Positions 34,986-43,402 of a DNA stretch of 64,000 nt are shown in pieces; the stretch's first letter is position 1; the number at the start of each line of letters is the position of its first letter. The notes below the pieces were generated by a model. The model searched no databases. It had not been told where the DNA came from and worked only from the letters and a program-made list of their open reading frames with translations. A program made the position numbers and the translations under genes. The DNA lies in contig CAMJRR010000005.1 of NCBI GenBank assembly GCA_946408345.1, positions 62,001 through 126,000 on the forward strand, given 5' to 3'. This stretch comes from an uncultured Bacteroidales bacterium. GTDB taxonomy: Bacteria > Bacteroidota > Bacteroidia > Bacteroidales > F082.

Positions 34986-36658
34986 TATTCCTTCACCACC
35001 TTATCCGTAAAGCTCTTCCCGTCTTCCAGCGTCACCTTCATGAGATACTGCCCTGGGGCGAGACCCTGCATATCTACGCTTTCCAATCCTTGGCTTTGCG
35101 AGCGCACCAAACGGCCTTGCAGGTCGTAGAGCTCGACTTGCTTGGGCTGCACATCGGGCGAGTATTGCAGATGCAGCTGGTCTTGGGTGGGGTTGGGGTA
35201 AGCCAAATAGAAGGTCATTAATTCTTCTGCCCCTGCTCCTTTAAAATAGGCGATAAGCTGCGTGTCTTCATCAAGAACAAAATGAAATGGATTATTTGTA
35301 GAAACCATCTCTCCTTTGGCTTCCCAATAGAAAAACTCAAAGCCATCATTCGGTAAAGCCAACACTTCGACCAACATATCTTCGCACGTGGCCTCTTTCA
35401 AAATGCTTACTGCCCCTGCTGTTTCATTGGAGGATAACAGTGTTAGTGTGTTGGTTACACCCTCAAACATATTTATGAATTCGCTCCATCCCTCAGCATT
35501 TCGATAAGCATCCAAGGAACCGCAAGGGACACGTACCGGTATCTCTTTTGGCACATTCTCAAATGCTGTGTGGACTTCTGTTTCAACAAAAGTAGGAGGA
35601 ATTATTGCCTTGATTGTCATTGCCTGAAGCGAGCTGACATTTTTAAATGCCCAATCATGGATTTCTTGTAAGGATTCTCCCAACGAAATACAGGAAAAAC
35701 TACAATTATTGAAAGTTTTCCGTTCTATTCTCTGAACGGTATCAGGTATCTCAAGATAACCTGATAGACCAGAACAATTCTCGAAAGCCGCCCATCCTAT
35801 CTCGATTACCCCATCGGGAATAACCAAGTCGCCAGAAAGTCTGCCACAATCCTTGAACGCACATCTGCCTATCGAAATTAGTTTTGAAGAAAGCATAAGG
35901 GAACCGTCAAAGCCCGAACAAGCCTCAAAAGCGCAATCACTGACAGTGGTTACCGAATTTGGAATGGTCAAATTCCCTGTAAAGCCAGAACAATAGGCAA
36001 AAGCAAAGCCTCCTATAAACTGCACGGATTCGCCAATGACAAGCTCTCCGTCAAACCCCGTGCATGATTCAAAAGCCATATCATCAATCAAAGACACGGC
36101 ATCAGGTATGACAAGATTGCCGTAAAATCCTTCGCACGCACAAAAAGCTGCTGTTTTTATTACTGTAACACGTTCGGGAATAACGAGATTGCAAGTAAAC
36201 CCGCAGTTGCGAAAGACATTAGTGTTTATAACGGAAATGTTTTCTGATATGACGAGACTGCCGTCAAGGCCTGAACAATCATAAAAAGCGTTAGTCTCAA
36301 TCTCCGTCACGGAATTAGGGATAATGAGGTCGCCACAAATTCCTGAGCATTTTTCAAAGCACTGACGGCCTATGGTTTCAATCCTCTGTCCCAAAGCGAG
36401 GCTTGTTAGACCTTTGCAGTTATAAAATGCGAATTGTCGAATAGCTGTCACATCATAAGAAACACCTTCATGAGTCACCGTCTCAGGAATGACAAGTTCG
36501 CCCTGTGCCTCTGTACCGTCAATGTGCCCGTCGAGGCTCACGCACGGCGGATCAGTGCCGATGATGGAATACAGCAGATTCCCCGATTGGAAATCGTGGG
36601 CCAATGCTTGCAAAGCAAAGCTGACCGATATTATTATGGAAAGGATATATCTTTTCAT
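34985..36658 (-). CDS. Secreted BspA-like leucine-rich-repeat protein with T9SS sorting domain (1)
   Basis: The product has 557 residues with a signal peptide (to about residue 20, LQALAHD). From about residue 45 to 350 lie BspA/LRR_5 units of about 23 residues (IETIGRQCFEKCSGICGDLI, VTVIKTAAFCACEGFYGNLV, and so on), then an InlB-like tail repeat region. A T9SS type A sorting domain ends it (YPNPTQDQLHLQYSPD, VELYDLQGRLVRSQ, LAPGQYLMKVTLEDG). BspA-type proteins often act in adhesion, but the ligand here is unknown. The DNA for its sorting domain is nearly the same as that of the neighbouring gene at 36747. A -7 box lies at 36717-36724. Confidence 0.82.
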   Translation of the reverse strand: MKRYILSIIISVSFALQALAHDFQSGNLLYSIIGTDPPCVSLDGHIDGTEAQGELVIPETVTHEGVSYDVTAIRQFAFYNCKGLTSLALGQRIETIGRQCFEKCSGICGDLIIPNSVTEIETNAFYDCSGLDGSLVISENISVINTNVFRNCGFTCNLVIPERVTVIKTAAFCACEGFYGNLVIPDAVSLIDDMAFESCTGFDGELVIGESVQFIGGFAFAYCSGFTGNLTIPNSVTTVSDCAFEACSGFDGSLMLSSKLISIGRCAFKDCGRLSGDLVIPDGVIEIGWAAFENCSGLSGYLEIPDTVQRIERKTFNNCSFSCISLGESLQEIHDWAFKNVSSLQAMTIKAIIPPTFVETEVHTAFENVPKEIPVRVPCGSLDAYRNAEGWSEFINMFEGVTNTLTLLSSNETAGAVSILKEATCEDMLVEVLALPNDGFEFFYWEAKGEMVSTNNPFHFVLDEDTQLIAYFKGAGAEELMTFYLAYPNPTQDQLHLQYSPDVQPKQVELYDLQGRLVRSQSQGLESVDMQGLAPGQYLMKVTLEDGKSFTDKVVKE

Positions 36659-36716
36659 TTTTGGTAATTATTGATAATCACGTTGTTTCATTTTTGTAGA
36701 AAAATAAACTAATCTG

Positions 36717-36724
36717 CAAAATTA
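36717..36724 (-). promoter_or_regulatory. -7 box TAATTTTG for the LRR protein gene
   Basis: Minus-strand TAATTTTG, 58 bases upstream of the ATG at 36658. Confidence 0.4.
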
Positions 36725-36746
36725 TCATCTACTTGTTTCCCCTAAG

Positions 36747-38300
36747 CTATTCCTTCACCACCTTGTCCGTAAAGCTCTTCCCGTCTTCCAGCGTCACCTT
36801 CATGAGATACTGCCCAGGGGCGAGGCCTTGCATATTCAGGCTTTCCAAGCCTTGGCTTTGCGAGCGCACGAGGCGGCCTTGCAGGTCGTAGAGCTCGACT
36901 TGCTTGGGCTGCACGTCGGGCGAGTATTGCAGGCGGAGCCGGTCTTGGGTGGGGTTGGGGTAATAGGCATAGGGACGAATGTCAATATTGCCCTCCTGAA
37001 TGGTACTCAGTCCTTCGTCGGTGAGGAAGAAATGGAAGATTCCAGAGCCGGCTTGCATGAGATTGGCGGCATAGCCTACAATATAGATACCAGTTTCGTT
37101 TCCTTCGTTGTCGTTGAGCATGCCAGAAAACATGCCAATATAAGGGTCGTATTTGTACGATTGTTCATAGCAAAACCGTCTCCAGATCACATTCAAATCC
37201 CGGTCCAACTTCACCACGCTCATGGTTGGATTATTGTTCGGCATGGGTTCTCTAAACACCAAGTAAAGGTTACCATCGGATGTTTTTTGGAAGCACATGA
37301 TGTTTACACCAGTCGAAGGTCCAGGCTGGTCGTTGAAATACTTCAAAGCCTTGCGTTGCATGGTGCGCAGTTCGTAACGCGCCACTGCGGCACCGCATTC
37401 ATGAAAGTCATGTACCCATGCAGAATCATAATTATAAGGAGCAGCAACTACAATATCCTCTCCATCGGGAATTACAAAGGTTGAATTGAAATTGTCAGAG
37501 CCAAATGAGAATGATGACATCACTTCTGCATAATAAGGATCAGCATAAAACTTGTAATACAACTGCTTGTTGATAACATATGAATTTTTCATTTGGAATG
37601 TGGAGTCAAGAAGATAAATGAAAAGATTCTGTTCATCGCTATTCTTCCATTGGTAATATTGCTTCGATGCCGATTCAAACTCGTCCATCGTTATCAGGAA
37701 ATTCTGGTTTTGGGGCAGCACAGCGGTGTGTTTTATTGTCCCGTCAAGGCCAACACGCGCTATGTGGCACACGAAACTCCCATCCGAACTTTGTGTGTAG
37801 TATTTTATGATTAAATCGTTTCGGCTGTCAATCATATAACTATTGAAATGATCGAAGGCTATTGTGTCGCATAGGTGTATCACCAAGTCCTCGGCAGGGT
37901 CGATATTAAGGTCGTCGTCGGGAAAGTGGGAGATGCGCAATGCGGTACCCCCATAGCCGTCAGGCTCGATGTTGACGCGTAGATTGCCAGTTCCACTCGG
38001 GTCTTTGGCAAACAGGTAATAAGGCAGAAGACTGTCGGCTACAAACAACGAGTCGGTATATTGAAGTCCGTCAAACGATGCCTTATAGAATATGTTACCT
38101 TCTACAATGGGGTTGTTACCGTTTGACGTGCCAACCAAGACGTTGGAGACGATGTTGCCGTCGCTTTGTTGAAAGGCATTCTCAATATTAAAGATGCTAT
38201 AACCCGGATGATAGGGCGGGATGAAGCCCATGTTGACTTCTTGGGCTTGGGCAAAGATTGCAGCGAATGCAAATGTGATTAATAGAAGAAGTTTTTTCAT
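36747..38300 (-). CDS. Secreted protein with T9SS sorting domain (unknown body)
   Basis: The product has 517 residues with a signal peptide ending AIFAQAQE. The body to about residue 430 is beta-rich, with repeated strand motifs and many Tyr/Asp (ILVNDEG-like turns, KTSDGNLYLVFREP, VVKLDRDLNVIWRRF), reminiscent of a beta-propeller, but I cannot name a family. The last 75 residues are a T9SS type A domain nearly identical to that of the LRR protein downstream. It follows the TPR-HTH gene by 105 bases on the same strand and could be its target. Confidence 0.7.
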   Translation of the reverse strand: MKKLLLLITFAFAAIFAQAQEVNMGFIPPYHPGYSIFNIENAFQQSDGNIVSNVLVGTSNGNNPIVEGNIFYKASFDGLQYTDSLFVADSLLPYYLFAKDPSGTGNLRVNIEPDGYGGTALRISHFPDDDLNIDPAEDLVIHLCDTIAFDHFNSYMIDSRNDLIIKYYTQSSDGSFVCHIARVGLDGTIKHTAVLPQNQNFLITMDEFESASKQYYQWKNSDEQNLFIYLLDSTFQMKNSYVINKQLYYKFYADPYYAEVMSSFSFGSDNFNSTFVIPDGEDIVVAAPYNYDSAWVHDFHECGAAVARYELRTMQRKALKYFNDQPGPSTGVNIMCFQKTSDGNLYLVFREPMPNNNPTMSVVKLDRDLNVIWRRFCYEQSYKYDPYIGMFSGMLNDNEGNETGIYIVGYAANLMQAGSGIFHFFLTDEGLSTIQEGNIDIRPYAYYPNPTQDRLRLQYSPDVQPKQVELYDLQGRLVRSQSQGLESLNMQGLAPGQYLMKVTLEDGKSFTDKVVKE

Positions 38301-38405
38301 GATGGTATGAGTTTAAAAGCGAATGCAAGTCTACGCGAAAGGAATACATCAGGCAAGAAAAACCATGTTCGGTTTTGTTCGGGTTTTTGGCTAATATCTT
38401 GTTAT

Positions 38406-40235
38406 TCAAGATAATGAACCGCCATTTGCAAAGGCAAGTAAAGCGACTGAAATCGTATTCTTACAACCTAATATCTTTCTCAATTTGCTGTTGCGCTCGT
38501 TAACAGTGTTGTAGGCGCGTTGCATTAGGGCTGAAATGTCGGCATCGGTTAGACCAAGCAAATGGAGACAGCAATAATCAAGATCACTATTGGTGATTTC
38601 GGGATGGGCCTGGACAAGGCGAACAATAAAATGGTCAAAGTGTTGGTTCGTTGCTTCGCGCAAGGCGACAAGTTGTTCCTTGCTTAATGCATAGTCTTTA
38701 TATAGCGTATAATTCATCTGCGATTTGAACTGCCCTTCATGTACCCGATTCATGATGAGGCGGCAAATGGGCTCTTCCATGAACGTAGCAGCCTGTGATT
38801 CAGCCTTTGTAATTGAGCTCTTGCCGTGTTGCTTGATTTGATCTTGCAGCTCCCGCAAAGTCTCGTTGCTTTTCTTTAAGCGACTCGAGAGTGCTTTCTT
38901 TTCTATATTATGAGCGTGTTTTTCTTCATCGATTCGGAGTTTAAGTTGCTGCTTGTGGCGTTTGCTGTTGTGATATAGAGAAAGAACTATCAGTATCACA
39001 AATGATAATCCTGCAACAACCGCTATTGACTGGTTGCGATGTCGCCGCATCTCTTCCTGATGGTGCCGTTCCTGTTGGGCTTGCCCGAAAACTTTGTATA
39101 GTTCGGTCAGCTGTGACTTTATTTCGCTTTTGTTTTCCTCTTGATTGGCAAAAGGCACTAGGAAATCCGTGTAAGCATGAACCTCAATACCTTTCGCCTT
39201 GCCGATTTCCACCAACCACTCAGCGGCTTGCCTTTTTAAGCCTACAACGGAGGTCGTTTGGAAAACCTTATTCAGGTAAACCCATGCGGAATCATACTTT
39301 TGTTCATGATAGAAGGTTTCGCCTATGTTCAGATAACGGGCTTGGCTTTCCCTCTCGCTTTCGGAGTTCAAAAGTAATTGGTGCAACTTTCCAACTACTG
39401 TATCAGCTTGACAAATCCCTTTCTTGTATTCCAAACAGATTAAATGTGCGGCTATATCCCTATAAATCAAAAGTGTTGTGTCGTCTAGGGCGACCATAGC
39501 TTTTCGGTAATAAAATGTCGCGCTATCTGATAGTTCCATCATATCGTATTGAGAACCAATTTCATTTAGTATTCGTGCAATATTCCATGATGGGATGGCC
39601 ACCTTCTTAAAATAAGTCAAGGAATTCTTAGCAAAAAAGATGGTTTGCTCATGGAGATATAGGTCAGAGAACAAGCCCGTCAATCTAGTGTATGTATAAG
39701 CCATAAATTGAGCTTTGCTCCCCGCTAGTTCCTTTTCCTCGTAATAGCTTTCCATGATCTCCAATGCTTTCATGTATTCTTGGCAGGCCTCCACTACACT
39801 ATCGTTTTCGTAATAGCCCACACCATTAATATAATGGGCGCGGGCATCAAGGAAGGCTATGGTAGAGACGTTGCGCGCAACGTTTTTACAAAGACACAAA
39901 GAATCAAAATAATTCACGGCCTGCAACAATTCCATGCGGTTGGTCTGGGGATAATCGTTTTTATACAGCAATTCGGCCAACAACAAGTTGGCGTAGTGCT
40001 TGTCATAGGGGGTAGAGATGTTGCTCATGCCGTCACTACAGGTGTCGAAATAGGGCAACAAACAAACCAATGCGCTGTCGGGCTGTCGCCACATCAGGCT
40101 GTCGATGGCAGATAATTCTTTGGTCGGCGTATTGTTGTGGGACGGCCCTTCGACAGGCTCAGGGACCTTAGCCCTTTGAGTGCAGGCGGCGAGGGCAAAC
40201 AGAAACAATCCTATGACGAAAAGCTTTGCTTTCAT
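38406..40235 (-). CDS. Membrane-anchored TPR protein with C-terminal HTH, paralog 2
   Basis: The product has 609 residues and the same architecture as the gene at 21778. It has a lipoprotein-type signal with Cys18 (LFALAACTQ), TPR-like helices with the shared LSAIDSLMW, LLAELLYKN and ARAHYINGVG segments, and a transmembrane helix (IAVVAGLSFVILIVLSLYHN). A coiled coil precedes a C-terminal HTH (LTDADISALMQRAYNTVNER). A signal-transducing regulator is inferred. Two repeats are translated in frame: family-2 just after the lipidated Cys (KVPEPVEG, residues 23-31) and a palindrome at residues 116-125. The -7 box TATCTTTG ends five bases before the ATG. It is upstream of a T9SS protein gene. Confidence 0.75.
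   Translation of the reverse strand: MKAKLFVIGLFLFALAACTQRAKVPEPVEGPSHNNTPTKELSAIDSLMWRQPDSALVCLLPYFDTCSDGMSNISTPYDKHYANLLLAELLYKNDYPQTNRMELLQAVNYFDSLCLCKNVARNVSTIAFLDARAHYINGVGYYENDSVVEACQEYMKALEIMESYYEEKELAGSKAQFMAYTYTRLTGLFSDLYLHEQTIFFAKNSLTYFKKVAIPSWNIARILNEIGSQYDMMELSDSATFYYRKAMVALDDTTLLIYRDIAAHLICLEYKKGICQADTVVGKLHQLLLNSESERESQARYLNIGETFYHEQKYDSAWVYLNKVFQTTSVVGLKRQAAEWLVEIGKAKGIEVHAYTDFLVPFANQEENKSEIKSQLTELYKVFGQAQQERHHQEEMRRHRNQSIAVVAGLSFVILIVLSLYHNSKRHKQQLKLRIDEEKHAHNIEKKALSSRLKKSNETLRELQDQIKQHGKSSITKAESQAATFMEEPICRLIMNRVHEGQFKSQMNYTLYKDYALSKEQLVALREATNQHFDHFIVRLVQAHPEITNSDLDYCCLHLLGLTDADISALMQRAYNTVNERNSKLRKILGCKNTISVALLAFANGGSLS
39862..39889 (-). repeat. Palindrome ACGTTGCGCGCAACGT inside TPR-HTH paralog 2
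   Basis: Perfect 16-base palindrome at 39868-39883 with flanks GTAGAG and TTTTAC that extend it imperfectly. It encodes KNVARNVST at the protein position where paralog 1 carries a different palindrome. Confidence 0.75.
40144..40167 (-). repeat. Family-2 repeat inside TPR-HTH paralog 2
   Basis: Contains CCCTTCGACAGGCTCAGGG followed by ACC. Encodes VPEPVEG directly after the lipoprotein cysteine. Confidence 0.75.
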
Positions 40236-40240
40236 GCCTG

Positions 40241-40248
40241 CAAAGATA
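40241..40248 (-). promoter_or_regulatory. -7 box TATCTTTG, leaderless arrangement
   Basis: Minus-strand TATCTTTG, with five bases between its last G and the ATG at 40235. Confidence 0.55.
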
Positions 40249-40260
40249 GGAAAATACTAA

Positions 40261-42126
40261 TCAGAACTGGAAATAGATGAACGACTGCAAGTCGGCGGTG
40301 ATGAATTGGTAAATCACGAACACGATGAGGGCGCACACCACTATCATCAGCGGTAAGGGCATCTTAGCGAACCAAATGCGATAACGACGCTTGAAATTCT
40401 CCGGCAACCAGTGAATAATCAAGCCTATCAAAATGAGGATGAACACATTTTGATAGTGGACAATAATGGTCGGGACCTTACTCCAATCCCAATGGCCACC
40501 CATCTGGTTAACCATGTTTTTGGCGGTATTCCATGCGGTTTCATTAGCCTCGGCAGGATCGAGGTTGGAGCCGCTACGGAAGAACAATCGCGTGAAGGTA
40601 ATGAAAGTAAAGGTCTGGAAGATAGCCCAAGCATCCTGTAGCCACTGCCATGCCTTTTTACCGCCAAACAGATTGTAGAGCATCCGTATCATGTTCCCAA
40701 TAAAAATAATCATGCACCACACAAACAGCACATTGAAAACCGGCATTGGCACGAAAACGCACAACATGCGCAACACGAAGGTGACCTCCAAAATAAACAA
40801 GGTACGACTATAAACGCTCCAGTCTTTCCAAAACCTGTAGAATATCAGACCTATTCCGTTCAAGCCGCCCCAAATCATGAAGTTCCACGAGGCACCATGC
40901 CACAAACCACCTAAGAGCATGGTATCCATGCGGTTGATGTCAGAGGTGATTTTGATCCGTTTTTCGGGAATGAATATGGCTACCAAAGCCAAAATCAAGG
41001 CCACGACACCCACACCTATACCTACCCACATACTATCTGATAGGAACACGGCAATGGCAGAAATCACGATGATGATGCAGAATGAACCGAAAGTGGCCTT
41101 GCGGTTGCCGCCTAGCGGAATGTAGAGATAGTCTTTCAGCCAACGTGAGAGCGACATGTGCCAGCGATTCCAAAACTCGCCCGGATTCTTGGCTTTGTAG
41201 GGCGAATTAAAGTTTTTGGGCAGATAGAAGCCCATCAACATGGCCACACCTATGGCAATGTCGGTGTAGCCCGAGAAGTCGGCATAGACTTGCAGCGAAT
41301 AGCCAAACAAAGCCATCAGGTTTTCAAAGCCCGTGTATAGCAAAGGTTGTTCAAACACGCGGTCGATGAAGTTGACGGCGATATAGTCGCTGAGCACGAT
41401 TTTCTTCACCAAGCCATTCATGATCCAGAACACAGCCATACCAAACTGCTTGCGACTGAGAAAGTATTTCTTGTGCAGTTGAGGAATGAACTCGTTGGCC
41501 CTTACGATAGGACCCGCTACCAACTGCGGGAAGAAACTGACATAGAAACCGAAATCGAAGACATTCCGCACGGGCTCAATGCGCTTGCGGTACACATCCA
41601 TGATGTAGCTGATGGCCTGGAAGGTATAGAACGAGATACCTACTGGCAGCAGGATGGTATCCACACTGAAACGGTTGTCGCCCGCGATTTGGTTGCCTAT
41701 CCATGAGAAGACATCGAACACACGGAACTCAAAACCTGTCAGGTTGTTGAGCACATCGGTAAGGAAATAGGCGTATTTGAAGTAGCATAGCGTCGCAAGG
41801 TTGACAATCACGCTGATGGCCAACACAAAATTCCGGCTACCTTCTCGTTTTCGCGTATGCATCCATTTGCCCGCGAAGAAATTATATAAAGTAGTGAAAA
41901 TCAGTATTAAAACAAAGAGTCCACTGGTCTTGTAATAGAAGAACAAGCTCACAAAAAACAAGAACGTGTTGCGCAACAGACACTTGTTCCTGAACAAGCA
42001 GAAGAAGGCGAACACAATGGCAAAGAACGCCCAGAAATAAAACTGGGTGAACAGCAAAGGATGAGCCTTGTCGAATGAAAAGACTCGGGTTAGGAAATCT
42101 AATGCTATGTCCGTGTTCTGTGTCAT
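40261..42126 (-). CDS. MBOAT-family O-acyltransferase
   Basis: A 621-residue multi-pass membrane protein of the AlgI/DltB/PatA type, which moves acetyl groups across the membrane onto a polymer. It has about 10-12 hydrophobic segments. The catalytic-site histidine lies in MLLGGLWHGASWNFMIWGGL, and the conserved NRWHMSLSRWLKDYLYIPLGG region is intact. It is the last gene of a four-gene operon; the SGNH gene before it ends 4 bases upstream. The acceptor (peptidoglycan, capsule or other glycan) is not shown by sequence, but the LysM partner points to the cell wall. Confidence 0.9.
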   Translation of the reverse strand: MTQNTDIALDFLTRVFSFDKAHPLLFTQFYFWAFFAIVFAFFCLFRNKCLLRNTFLFFVSLFFYYKTSGLFVLILIFTTLYNFFAGKWMHTRKREGSRNFVLAISVIVNLATLCYFKYAYFLTDVLNNLTGFEFRVFDVFSWIGNQIAGDNRFSVDTILLPVGISFYTFQAISYIMDVYRKRIEPVRNVFDFGFYVSFFPQLVAGPIVRANEFIPQLHKKYFLSRKQFGMAVFWIMNGLVKKIVLSDYIAVNFIDRVFEQPLLYTGFENLMALFGYSLQVYADFSGYTDIAIGVAMLMGFYLPKNFNSPYKAKNPGEFWNRWHMSLSRWLKDYLYIPLGGNRKATFGSFCIIIVISAIAVFLSDSMWVGIGVGVVALILALVAIFIPEKRIKITSDINRMDTMLLGGLWHGASWNFMIWGGLNGIGLIFYRFWKDWSVYSRTLFILEVTFVLRMLCVFVPMPVFNVLFVWCMIIFIGNMIRMLYNLFGGKKAWQWLQDAWAIFQTFTFITFTRLFFRSGSNLDPAEANETAWNTAKNMVNQMGGHWDWSKVPTIIVHYQNVFILILIGLIIHWLPENFKRRYRIWFAKMPLPLMIVVCALIVFVIYQFITADLQSFIYFQF

Positions 42127-42130
42127 TGGG

Positions 42131-43402
42131 TTATCGTTTCGCGTTCAATTGGATATGTTCAATATATCTGGTAATCAAAGCATTGTAAAGCAGGTCACCT
42201 AAGAGTCTGTAACCCTCGTTGGTGAAATGCACCTTGTCTTTCTTGGCCAATCCGGCTTCTTCCCAGTCCTGCATCGATTTCAGACCGCCCATAATGTCGA
42301 ATTGGTTCCAAACGGCTGCATTGTATTTCTTGCCCAACTCCATAAAGGCCTCTTCCACTATCTCCCCATTGAGGTTGACCTCATAGCGGTTTTTCTTTTT
42401 CGTCTTCTCCCGTTTGTAGCTGTCGTTGTTGGTCAAAAAGAGCAAGGCACAATCGGGATTGACGCGCTGGATGACCTTGATGAGTTCATTATACTGTCTC
42501 TTAAAGGTGTTTTTCTCAAAGTCCTTTTCCGCTGCGTCGTTGATACCGATGCCAAAAATGATAAGGTCGGGACGGATGAGTTCAAGGTCGCGTTCAAAGT
42601 CGTCGCAACGAAGGTATGACGACACTCTTGCCCCATTGACCCCTACCCCATGTACGCTGATGCCTGGCATGTCGTTTTCAAGCAAAATGCCCGTCAAAGT
42701 GAATTCCCCAGGAACAGAGTCAAACTTGATGCAAATGGAGTCCGTGAAATTGGGCAGCGAGAAGGTATAAGTTGACTTCCATTCGTCGTATTGCCCATGG
42801 AGAATGGTGTCGTTATAACTGATCACGGGGGTCACATTTTCGGTCTCGGAGAACCCGATGATTGTCACCTTGTTGAAGTCATAGTCAGGGGGAAAGTCGG
42901 AAGGGTATCTCTCTTTTGTCAAGATTCTCACCGTTGCGGTGGAGTCGTTGGTGGTGATGGCCGCGCCAGCCAGTCCCATGCGTTTGTCGGTCTCCCTTCT
43001 GACAGCATTACGGCAATAGGTCCAATTCCCCGTCGAGCGGACTATATAATGGGAAGGATTGTTGGTGCCACCTGTTGAGAAGGGAAAGATAAAATATTGT
43101 CCTCCAATCAAATCTGGGCTGATATTCAATAGGTTGTCACGGAATTGTTGGGTGAAAACGCCAGCTTGTACATGGGAGCCGCCTATGTGCATGACACTGA
43201 CATTGCCTTCGCCGAAGAAAACCACGGAATCCATTTTCTGGAAGAAGCGTTCCATTGCCAGACTATCGCCGGGATAGATGATTTTGTTGTGGTCAAGATG
43301 GGCAAAAGGAAGGTCGGGCACGGACTTCACCAAAGGCAAAGTCTGCGCCACAAGCAGCCTCATCGTCAGCAGCAATCCTATGAAAATCAGCCACCTTTTC
43401 AT
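42131..43402 (-). CDS. SGNH-hydrolase-fold protein (O-acetylation partner), 2
   Basis: The product has 423 residues with a signal peptide ending LLVAQ. The SGNH blocks are visible: block I VMHIGGSHVQAG (Gly-Gly-Ser-His instead of the usual Gly-Asp-Ser), block II glycine in GVGVNGARVSS, block III GIGINDA, and block V KDKVHFTNEGY with the Asp-x-x-His pair. Such proteins complete O-acetylation with MBOAT partners (PatB, AlgJ/X type) or remove acetyl groups. The start ATG overlaps the stop of the upstream SGNH gene by one base (TAATG), so the two are translationally coupled. It is probably periplasmic. Confidence 0.8.
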   Translation of the reverse strand: MKRWLIFIGLLLTMRLLVAQTLPLVKSVPDLPFAHLDHNKIIYPGDSLAMERFFQKMDSVVFFGEGNVSVMHIGGSHVQAGVFTQQFRDNLLNISPDLIGGQYFIFPFSTGGTNNPSHYIVRSTGNWTYCRNAVRRETDKRMGLAGAAITTNDSTATVRILTKERYPSDFPPDYDFNKVTIIGFSETENVTPVISYNDTILHGQYDEWKSTYTFSLPNFTDSICIKFDSVPGEFTLTGILLENDMPGISVHGVGVNGARVSSYLRCDDFERDLELIRPDLIIFGIGINDAAEKDFEKNTFKRQYNELIKVIQRVNPDCALLFLTNNDSYKREKTKKKNRYEVNLNGEIVEEAFMELGKKYNAAVWNQFDIMGGLKSMQDWEEAGLAKKDKVHFTNEGYRLLGDLLYNALITRYIEHIQLNAKR

